From positions 1 to 11,887 of the forward strand of contig CAYUCP010000023.1 of the NCBI GenBank assembly GCA_964443315.1: DNA of 11,887 bases. Reading direction: 5' to 3'. The position numbers and the translations under genes are program-made. This stretch comes from JAGOTP01 sp964443315. Lineage in GTDB: Bacteria > Patescibacteriota > Patescibacteriia > 2-12-FULL-60-25. How positions within the stretch are numbered: the stretch's first letter is position 1; each line of letters begins with the position of its first letter. Below are positions 5,017-11,887 of this stretch, piece after piece. Under the pieces are notes generated by a model. That model was given only the letters and a program-made list of their open reading frames with translations, ran no database searches and had not been told where the DNA came from.

Positions 5017-6207
5017 CTACTGATCTCGGTGACGGCGGTGGTGACTTCCGTGACCATGATGTCCCCCATTCTGAGCGTAAGTTGGCATGGGAGGCGCTGA
5101 GTTCACCCGAACCGTCACACCCCAGGCCGGATATGGGCGCTGCTCCACAACAGGCACCGTGTCGCCTGACGCGAAAACCTGACGATGCCCCTCCCCACGC
5201 CCATTCGCCCAGTCCACATCGTGATCAAACAAAGCCAATGCTTCAGCGAGCTTCAAAGAGAGGTCCGTATTGAGTTGTTGTGCCCCCTCTTGCTGACCCT
5301 CTGTTCTGGCGCCAGCCCAGCTCATTCGGTCCCAACGAGAAAGGCCACCTGTCGCGTTCACACTTCCAAATAACGCCACCGCTTGAGACAACGGAATTCG
5401 ACCCTGGCGAACCTGTGCCCCCGTGAGGCCTGGACGACCTTCCCAATATCCAACCGCATTCAAGTGATCAACGTAGGCAGCGAATAACTGAATATCAGTC
5501 GTAGAGAAGGTGCGACTTAAATCAACCTGTGCATTTGGGACCTCCCGTGCAAGCTGCGTATAGGCAGCATAATCCATAGCAAACAGGCCTGAACGAAGCG
5601 TTGCCTGCGTCTGCGCTCTATCAACTTGGCTATTCTCGTAAGAGTCGGTGAGTGCGAACGCGAGATCGATTCGCGTTGATCCAGCTAATTCGCCACTTGC
5701 TCGGCTATCGAGCACACCCGCAAAGGCCGTGTGCGCATCTTGCACCGTGTCTATTCTGTCTATCTGATCAAGACCTCTTACCACAGGCGATATCCCTTCT
5801 ACATGAGCACCCGGCGTCATCAGCCGCCGCCCAATACCACGAGCTCCCTCCATAAGTCGTAACCGATGCGCCAACATAGGGTTGTCATGCTGTTCAATCG
5901 TGTCGGCAAGCGTATTGATCGTTTCCGCTCGAACATCCTCCATTCGACGCGTTCGTTCAGCTACTTCAATCGCCATTCCAACTACGTCTGGCCGATTCTC
6001 AACCGAAACAGTGTGCTCCAATGATCGGTTCACGGCGCCTCTCACCTGATCCGCTTGGCCAGCACAGGCTTGCACCGCACCCAACGCTAATAAGCCTAGA
6101 TAGGTTTTAAAACTTCCTCGTTCCTGACGAGCAGAATCAGGTGATGCTATTGGTGAACGTTCAGGTGGCGGTACTGACGGACGATCAAAGGACGGCATAT
6201 GTTTCAT
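5017..6207 (-). CDS. Orphan 396-residue protein, N-terminal hydrophobic segment and His-rich C-terminal tail
   Basis: I do not recognise a family. Residues 1-34 are Pro/Ser/Arg-rich. A hydrophobic segment TYLGLLALGAVQACAG (35-50) follows and could be a membrane anchor, or a lipoprotein signal with Cys48 as the modified residue (VQAC at 45-48, a weak lipobox). The rest is mainly helical and Arg/Asp/Gln-rich, with WEGRPGLTGAQVRQGRIPLS (255-274) as a distinctive stretch. The last 14 residues contain six His (383, 384, 386, 389, 390, 393) in a Gly/Ser/Arg context, which suggests metal binding or flexibility. The ATG at 6205-6207 lies just after an extended -10 promoter and has no Shine-Dalgarno. 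A second ATG three codons later is possible. The gene stands alone between two terminators. The long polar stretch before the hydrophobic core is unusual for a signal peptide. Confidence 0.8.
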   Translation of the reverse strand: MKHMPSFDRPSVPPPERSPIASPDSARQERGSFKTYLGLLALGAVQACAGQADQVRGAVNRSLEHTVSVENRPDVVGMAIEVAERTRRMEDVRAETINTLADTIEQHDNPMLAHRLRLMEGARGIGRRLMTPGAHVEGISPVVRGLDQIDRIDTVQDAHTAFAGVLDSRASGELAGSTRIDLAFALTDSYENSQVDRAQTQATLRSGLFAMDYAAYTQLAREVPNAQVDLSRTFSTTDIQLFAAYVDHLNAVGYWEGRPGLTGAQVRQGRIPLSQAVALFGSVNATGGLSRWDRMSWAGARTEGQQEGAQQLNTDLSLKLAEALALFDHDVDWANGRGEGHRQVFASGDTVPVVEQRPYPAWGVTVRVNSAPPMPTYAQNGGHHGHGSHHRRHRDQ

Positions 6208-6219
6208 AAAGATATTGAT

Positions 6220-6248
6220 AGTATAGCAAACCTCCGCAATCTATTCAG
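6220..6248 (-). promoter_or_regulatory. Extended -10 promoter of the His-tailed orphan, overlapping the rpoC terminator
   Basis: The minus strand reads TGCTATACT. The -10 box TATACT (6220-6225) matches consensus at five of six positions and is preceded by TGC, an extended -10 motif. The -35 region at 17-base spacing (CTGAAT, 6243-6248) is poor and lies inside the rpoC terminator hairpin. Transcription would start about 6 nt before the ATG at 6207, giving an almost leaderless mRNA. Confidence 0.5.
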
Positions 6249-6258
6249 ATTGCGGAGG
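6231..6258 (-). terminator. Terminator hairpin of the rpoBC operon
   Basis: Arms at 6231-6242 and 6247-6258 are perfectly complementary over 12 bp around a 4-base loop. The hairpin begins 21 nt after the rpoC stop. Only TTT follows on the minus strand before GC, so the U tract is short, but the stem is strong. It is the only candidate end for the RNA polymerase operon. Confidence 0.8.
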
Positions 6259-6279
6259 CGTGCATCACACACATTCTGC

Positions 6280-9200
6280 TTATTCCTTCTCTCCCATGCC
6301 ACTTTCGAGCGTTCCGGCGAGCGAACCTTCCGACATGAAGCCGGTACCCGCTGGCGTGAGACGACCGATGATGACGTTTTCCTTGAGACCCTCGAGACGA
6401 TCGAGTTTGCCCGTGATCGCGGCGTTGATGAGCACGCGAGCCGTTTCCATGAAGGACGCAGCAGACAAGAACGATTCGGTCGAAAGAGCCACCTTGGTAA
6501 TACCCATGAAGAGCGGAGCCATGATGGCTGGAGTGCCCTTGGCTTTCACCACGCGCTCGTTCTCAGCATCGGCACGCGTGCGTTCGACCACCTGACCCGG
6601 CAAGAGGTCGGTATCTCCCGCGTCGCGAACGTACACACGTGAGAACATCTGACGAATGATGACTTCGATATGCTTGGCGTTGAGCTTCTGACCCTGCGAG
6701 GCGTACACCGAGAGCACTTCACGGAGCAAGTAAGCCATCACGGAGTCGCGATCGCGCAAGCGGAACAAGTCCTGCAGGTCGAACTGACCATCCGTGAGCT
6801 GATCGCCGGACTGTACTTCCTGACCATCCTTCACCTTCACGGCGTAGCCGGATGGGATTTCGTACTCGGCAACGGCATCAGCATCGTAGATCAACTTCAC
6901 CCGGTTTTTGGTGACCGTCACGGTTCCAGGAGCTGGAGCCATCACGTCCTCACCCTTTTCGCCACGAACAATGAGCATCTGACCTTCCTTCACCTTCTGA
7001 CCATCTTCCACTTTCGTCGTGTCTTTCTTGGTGAAGGAGAACTCGAGTTCCTGAACCTGCTTGTAGTGAATTTCGATCGTCTTCTGACCAGAAGCGGTGT
7101 CGACGAGCTTCTGACCCGTGATGGTCTGAAGCGTGCGACGCTCACCAACCACGATCTTCACCTTTCCAGCCTGCTCAGCGAGCAATGCTTTGTGCTTTGG
7201 CGAACGAGCTTCGAACAGCTCTTCGACACGTGGCAAACCCTGCGTGATGTCAGATCCGGCGGCACCTCCCATGTGGAACGTACGCATCGTGAGCTGAGTA
7301 CCCGGTTCACCGATCGACTGAGCGGCCATGATACCAACCGCCGTACCCATACGGACCAACTGGTTGAAGGCCAAGTCGTAGCCGTAACACTTCTGACAGA
7401 GACCACGGCGGAGCTTACAAGTAAGAACCGAGCGGAGTCGTGCCTCAGCGATCTTTGCGTCCTTGAGAGAACGAACGATCTCTTCGGTGATGAGCGTGTC
7501 TTTCTTGACCAAGACCTTCCCCGTTTCTGCATCCTTGATGTCCTCGAGTGGGAAGCGACCAAGCAAACGCGTCTGAAGTGGTTCGCCGATTTCTTCACAT
7601 TCCTGGTGTGTAATGCGTGCGCCATCAGTGTCACCACAGTCTTCCTGGGTAATGATGATGTCTTGCGCGACGTCCACCAAACGACGCGTGAGGTATCCAG
7701 CGTTCGCGGTTTTCAAAGCCGTATCGGTGAGACCCTTACGCGTACCGTGAGTTGAGATGAAGTATTCCAACACGTCGAGACCTTCGCGGAACGACGACTT
7801 AATTGGAAGCTCGATCAGCTCACCCTTTGGGTTGCTCACAAGACCCTTCATACCGACAACCTGTGTGAGCTGACCAACCGAACCACGAGCACCAGAGTCG
7901 ATCATGGAAGCGACTGGACCCGTCTTGTTCAGCGATTCTTTGCTGAGCTTCTGGATCTTATCCTTCATGTCGGACCAGGTCTTGATGATCTGCTGGTAGC
8001 GTTCCTTCTTGGTCAAAAGACCTTCCTTGTACTGCTCTTCAATTTCAACAGCTTTCTTGTCTCCTTCTGTAATAACTTCATCCTTCACGACAACTGGCAG
8101 GTCTCCAATACCGTAGCTGAAACCAGATTTGGTGATGTAGTAGAAACCCATCTCCTTCACTTCGTCCAAGAAACGAGCTGTACGGTCAAAGCCGCGAAGC
8201 TCCGTTGTCTTACGGACGATTTCGGCGAGTTTCTTGGTTCCAACCGCTTCGTTGATGAAGCCGATTTCCTTCGGGAACAAACGGTTCAAGATAATACGGC
8301 CAACCGATGTTTCCATGAGTGGCTCGCCCTGCTTGAGACGCGTCTTAATTTTTTCACGGATCGAGATCTTACCAGCCTGGAAGAGGTAGACCGCCTGTTC
8401 CTGGGACGCGACCAACTTTACTTTGCCATCAACTGGATCAACCAAAGTAGTCATGTAGTAGGCACCCCATGAGATATCCTTACCAGGGTTCGCTACTGGA
8501 TCACCGGTAGCTGGCTTCAGCAAGTTCTTCACGGACAGCATCAAGTTCTTCGCCTCCCAACGTGCTTCTTCTGTCAGCGGAACGTGAACAGCCATTTGGT
8601 CACCGTCGAAGTCCGCGTTGAAGGCAGGACAGACGAGTGGGTGAACCTGAATCGCTTTTCCTTCGATCAGTTTTGGCTGGAAGCCCTGAATACCCAAACG
8701 GTGAAGGGTTGGAGCACGGTTCAAGAGCACAACCGCATCTTCGGCGATACGCTCGAGAATATCCCAGACGTCGGCGTGATCGCCTTCAATATAGCGATTA
8801 GCCGAACGAATGTTGTGTACGATTTCACGCTTGATGAGCTCGGCGATGATGAACGGCTTGAAGAGCTCCAAGGCCATGGTCTTTGGCAGACCACACTGGT
8901 GGAGCTCAAGCGTTGGACCGACGACGATCACGGAACGTCCGGAGTAGTCGATACGCTTACCGAGCAAGTTCTGACGGAAGCGACCCTGCTTTCCTTTGAG
9001 CACATCAGCGAGAGACTTCAACTGACGCTTCTTTCCCGTTGCCGCGATCACCGTCTTCGAGTGACGGGCGCCATTGTCGATGAAGGCGTCGACCGCTTCC
9101 TGCAACATGCGCTTTTCGTTACGCACGATGACTTCTGGAGCATTCAACTCTTCCAAACGCTTCAAGCGATTGTTGCGGTTGATGACACGGCGATACAAGT

Positions 9201-10212
9201 CGTTCAAGTCGGAAGTTGCAAAGCGACCACCATCAAGCGCCACCATTGGACGAAGGTCTGGAGGGATGACTGGCATCACCTTCATAATCATCCAGGATGG
9301 GTCGATCTTGTTGACGTGAAGCGACTTCAAGAGCTTCAAACGGCGAATGATGCGGTCGCGCTTCGCTTCGGAAGCGTCTTCCATTTCCTCCTGAAGACTC
9401 TTGATCGTTGCTTCGAGATCGATTGTGCGGAGCAATTCGTCGATGGCTTCGGCCCCAATCTTCGCTTCGAACAAGTGTCCGTATTTGAGCGAAAGATCGT
9501 GATACTCCATTTCGGAGAGGATGGTGAGCGGCGCGAGTTCCTTCAATTCCTTATCGGCCGTCATGAACTCAACTTCAAGCTCTTTCAAACGATCTGTCTT
9601 CTTTTGCTGGATCTTCTCAAGTTCAGCCGCAAGCTGATCGACCGTCTTCCCCTTCTCGCTGAAGCGCTGCTTGGTATTTACAATCTCCTGATCGATTTCG
9701 GATTCGATCGACTTGCGCTTGCCCTTATACTCACCACCGAGCTGTTCGATGGTCTGATTGCGCATCGCATCATCCACGCTCGTCACGATGAAGGCCGTGA
9801 AGTAGATAACCTTCTCGAGCGCTGGGAGCGACATGTCGAGCACCGTTCCCACCTTGGTTGGCGTGTTACGCAGGAACCAGATGTGAGCGACTGGGGCGGA
9901 CAATTCAATGTGACCCATGCGTTCGCGACGCACGAGTGAGTGCGTCACTTCCACTCCACACTTGTCACAGATGATCCCCTTGTAGCGGATCTTCTTGTAC
10001 TTTCCACAATAACACTCCCAGTCTTTGGACGGACCAAAGATTTCTTCAGCGAAGAGACCGCTCTTCTCCGGTTTCTGGGTGCGGTAGTTAATCGTTTCTG
10101 GCTTCGTCACTTCTCCGTAGGACCACGAGCGGATCACTTCTGGGGAAGCGAGCTTGAGACGAATGGCATCAAAGTCCGTGGACTTGATGTTCTCCGTTTG
10201 GAAATATGCCAT
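6280..10212 (-). CDS. rpoC: DNA-directed RNA polymerase subunit beta'
   Basis: This is the catalytic subunit of the transcription core enzyme. All the main landmarks are present in the 1310-residue product. The N-terminal zinc ribbon has Cys67, Cys69, Cys82 and Cys85. The magnesium-binding active-site motif NADFDGDQM lies at 532-540, with Asp534, Asp536 and Asp538. The bridge helix is around 817-850 (THGTRKGLTDTALKTANAGY). The second zinc site uses Cys859, Cys932, Cys939 and Cys942. The trigger loop SIGEPGTQLTMRTFHMGG (966-983) keeps Met976, Arg977 and His980. A Lys/Glu-rich, probably coiled-coil stretch at about 160-230 lies in the clamp region, and a beta-rich segment covers about 1013-1135. 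The start at 10210-10212 gives the family-typical opening and lies 19 nt after rpoB, without a Shine-Dalgarno. Length is within the usual bacterial range, with no large lineage insertion like that of gamma-proteobacteria. Confidence 0.99.
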   Translation of the reverse strand: MAYFQTENIKSTDFDAIRLKLASPEVIRSWSYGEVTKPETINYRTQKPEKSGLFAEEIFGPSKDWECYCGKYKKIRYKGIICDKCGVEVTHSLVRRERMGHIELSAPVAHIWFLRNTPTKVGTVLDMSLPALEKVIYFTAFIVTSVDDAMRNQTIEQLGGEYKGKRKSIESEIDQEIVNTKQRFSEKGKTVDQLAAELEKIQQKKTDRLKELEVEFMTADKELKELAPLTILSEMEYHDLSLKYGHLFEAKIGAEAIDELLRTIDLEATIKSLQEEMEDASEAKRDRIIRRLKLLKSLHVNKIDPSWMIMKVMPVIPPDLRPMVALDGGRFATSDLNDLYRRVINRNNRLKRLEELNAPEVIVRNEKRMLQEAVDAFIDNGARHSKTVIAATGKKRQLKSLADVLKGKQGRFRQNLLGKRIDYSGRSVIVVGPTLELHQCGLPKTMALELFKPFIIAELIKREIVHNIRSANRYIEGDHADVWDILERIAEDAVVLLNRAPTLHRLGIQGFQPKLIEGKAIQVHPLVCPAFNADFDGDQMAVHVPLTEEARWEAKNLMLSVKNLLKPATGDPVANPGKDISWGAYYMTTLVDPVDGKVKLVASQEQAVYLFQAGKISIREKIKTRLKQGEPLMETSVGRIILNRLFPKEIGFINEAVGTKKLAEIVRKTTELRGFDRTARFLDEVKEMGFYYITKSGFSYGIGDLPVVVKDEVITEGDKKAVEIEEQYKEGLLTKKERYQQIIKTWSDMKDKIQKLSKESLNKTGPVASMIDSGARGSVGQLTQVVGMKGLVSNPKGELIELPIKSSFREGLDVLEYFISTHGTRKGLTDTALKTANAGYLTRRLVDVAQDIIITQEDCGDTDGARITHQECEEIGEPLQTRLLGRFPLEDIKDAETGKVLVKKDTLITEEIVRSLKDAKIAEARLRSVLTCKLRRGLCQKCYGYDLAFNQLVRMGTAVGIMAAQSIGEPGTQLTMRTFHMGGAAGSDITQGLPRVEELFEARSPKHKALLAEQAGKVKIVVGERRTLQTITGQKLVDTASGQKTIEIHYKQVQELEFSFTKKDTTKVEDGQKVKEGQMLIVRGEKGEDVMAPAPGTVTVTKNRVKLIYDADAVAEYEIPSGYAVKVKDGQEVQSGDQLTDGQFDLQDLFRLRDRDSVMAYLLREVLSVYASQGQKLNAKHIEVIIRQMFSRVYVRDAGDTDLLPGQVVERTRADAENERVVKAKGTPAIMAPLFMGITKVALSTESFLSAASFMETARVLINAAITGKLDRLEGLKENVIIGRLTPAGTGFMSEGSLAGTLESGMGEKE

Positions 10213-10231
10213 ATATTCAATGGTCTAGGAG

Positions 10232-11887
10232 TTAGAAGTCAGATGGTGCTGGACCCCACTCGTCTTCCGATGGTTCATCGTTGGCGAGCGTAGCACGTAC
10301 TTTGAAGTGCTCTGGACGAGGGGTCGCTTCTTCCAAGCGCTTGCCGTCCTTCAACAATTCCACATCGAGACCCAAGCCCTTCAATTCACGAACCAACACG
10401 TTGAAGGATTCTGGAACGTTTACCTTTTGAATTGGCTCACCCTTGATGATCGCTTCGTAGGCCTTGGAACGTCCTGGAACGTCGTCGGACTTGATCGTGA
10501 GAATTTCTTGCAAGGTGTGCGCTGCGCCGTAGGCTTCAAGCGCCCACACTTCCATTTCTCCGAAACGCTGACCACCAAACTGCGCTTTCCCACCAAGCGG
10601 CTGCTGTGTGATGAGCGAGTATGGACCAATCGAACGCTGGTGAATCTTATCTTCCACCATGTGGTTCAGCTTCAACATGTAGATGTAGCCAACCGTCGGT
10701 GCGTGATCATAGGCCTCACCGGTACGTCCATCAAAGACCTTGATCTTGCCATCACCTGGGAAGCCGGCTTTTTCCAACTCTTCGTGAATCTTTTGTTCTG
10801 GAACTCCATCGAACACAGGGGTCGCAACATGGTAGCCCAGTGCGTTTGCAGCAAGACCCAAGTGCGTCTCGAGAATCTGACCCAAGTTCATACGTGACAC
10901 GACACCAAGTGGCGACAAGATCACGTCGACCGGCGTTCCATCCTCAAGGAATGGCATGTCAGCAACTGGAACGATCTTCGAAATAACACCTTTGTTTCCG
11001 TGGCGACCAGCGAGCTTGTCTCCAGCTTGAATCTTACGAAGGTCAGCGACTGTCACAACGATCTGCTTCAACACACCTGGCTGGAGCTTGTCTCCGGCTT
11101 CGCGCGAGAAGATCTTCACGTCGACGACTTTGCCATGCTCACCGTGTTCCAAGCGCAACGAGGAATCACGAACATCGCGCGCCTTTTCACCGAAAATGGC
11201 ACGGAGCAATTTTTCTTCGGCGGAGAGATCCGTTTCCCCCTTTGGCGTGATCTTCCCGACCAAAATGTCACCCGATTTCACCTCAGCACCGATACGGACA
11301 ATGCCGTTTTCATCGAGGTTACGGAGGCGCTCTTCGGACACGTTTGGAATATCCGATGTAACAACTTCAAGACCGAGCTTGGTGTCACGAACATCCAAGA
11401 CGTGATGCTCAATATTGATCGAGGTAAAGCGATCCGTGTGCACCAAGCGCTCGCTCAAAATGATGGCGTCTTCGTAGTTGTAGCCGTCCCAGCTCAAGAA
11501 CGCACAGAGCACGTTCTGACCAAGAGCCAACTCACCACGCTGACAGGAGGTTCCGTCGACTAGCACTTCACCGGCGTAGAGCTTTTGACCCTTATTTACG
11601 ACTGGACGCTGGTTCACACAGGTCGAGTGGTTCGAGCGCTGGAACTTCACGAGATCGTAGCGATGAATCTTGCCATCTGTTCCCTGGAATTCAACGTGAT
11701 TACCGGATACAGACGTGACAACGCCATCATCTGGCGCAATCAACACCTGACCAGAGTCGATCGCCGCACGACGCTCAACACCCGTTCCAACGATTGGCGC
11801 GTCTGGCTTGATACATGGAACAGCTTGGCGTTGCATGTTCGTTCCCATGAGCGCGCGGTGACCGTCATCGTGTTCCACGAATGGAAT
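10232..11887 (-). CDS. rpoB: DNA-directed RNA polymerase subunit beta, partial (C-terminal 551 residues)
   Basis: The reading frame is open to the right edge and the N-terminal half is outside the window. The visible part opens with IPFVEHDDGHRALMGTNMQR, the counterpart of the conserved region before the NTP channel. It continues through SWDGYNYEDAIILSERLV, GKITPKGET and the active-site lysine segment GDKLAGRHGNKGVIS. The C-terminal clamp region follows, with QQPLGGKAQFGGQRFGEMEVWALEA and the terminal domain that contacts beta'. The tail after this is short and acidic (EPSEDEW). The gene ends in TAA, 19 nt before rpoC, in the standard rpoB-rpoC order. The rifampicin-binding region is upstream of the window, so nothing can be said about resistance. 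Confidence 0.99.
   Translation of the reverse strand: MPFVEHDDGHRALMGTNMQRQAVPCIKPDAPIVGTGVERRAAIDSGQVLIAPDDGVVTSVSGNHVEFQGTDGKIHRYDLVKFQRSNHSTCVNQRPVVNKGQKLYAGEVLVDGTSCQRGELALGQNVLCAFLSWDGYNYEDAIILSERLVHTDRFTSINIEHHVLDVRDTKLGLEVVTSDIPNVSEERLRNLDENGIVRIGAEVKSGDILVGKITPKGETDLSAEEKLLRAIFGEKARDVRDSSLRLEHGEHGKVVDVKIFSREAGDKLQPGVLKQIVVTVADLRKIQAGDKLAGRHGNKGVISKIVPVADMPFLEDGTPVDVILSPLGVVSRMNLGQILETHLGLAANALGYHVATPVFDGVPEQKIHEELEKAGFPGDGKIKVFDGRTGEAYDHAPTVGYIYMLKLNHMVEDKIHQRSIGPYSLITQQPLGGKAQFGGQRFGEMEVWALEAYGAAHTLQEILTIKSDDVPGRSKAYEAIIKGEPIQKVNVPESFNVLVRELKGLGLDVELLKDGKRLEEATPRPEHFKVRATLANDEPSEDEWGPAPSDF

Noticed and set aside
8584..9939. A 451-codon plus-strand open frame antisense to rpoC, with another of 361 codons at 6670-7755.
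   Set aside because: rpoC is fully conserved on the other strand. The antisense proteins lack any recognisable motif and result from its codon usage.

Overview
The window is a stretch of bacterial chromosome of mixed GC content in which every supported gene lies on the minus strand, so it reads from right to left. It probably comes from a Candidate Phyla Radiation (Patescibacteria) genome of the Parcubacteria/Uhrbacteria type. The grounds are the exported protein with an 'HAFP...SWY' module, the UlaG-like beta-lactamase-fold protein of a kind I associate with these genomes, the several compact orphan proteins, and the near absence of Shine-Dalgarno sequences. The phylum assignment is inference. 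TAA, TAG and TGA all end genes, so there is no sign of TGA recoding.

Layout in the direction of transcription. (1) The C-terminal part of rpoB runs in from the right edge and is followed after 19 nt by complete rpoC. The pair ends in a perfect 12-bp hairpin. (2) Two single-gene units follow, each with its own promoter-like site and terminator: a 396-residue orphan with a hydrophobic N-terminal segment and a His-rich tail, and a 371-residue secreted protein with an Ig-like fold domain. (3) Next comes a yebC - orphan - ruvC cluster. It keeps the yebC/ruvC adjacency known from other bacteria, with a 348-residue protein between them that contains three divergent copies of a ~70-residue unit I do not recognise. 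(4) A GC-rich 159-codon orphan follows, with its own TTGACA promoter, palindromic leader, clear Shine-Dalgarno and a strong downstream hairpin. (5) At the left edge lies the start of a UlaG-like beta-lactamase-fold protein that has lost most of its metal ligands.

RNA polymerase (RpoB/RpoC), the polyproline-translation factor YebC and the Holliday-junction nuclease RuvC are housekeeping genes. The most interesting material lies between them: the triple-repeat protein and its apparently leaderless promoter, the compositionally distinct 159-residue cassette, and the degenerate metallohydrolase. I see no tRNA, rRNA, CRISPR, insertion sequence or phage gene. No gene-free gap exceeds 180 bases.
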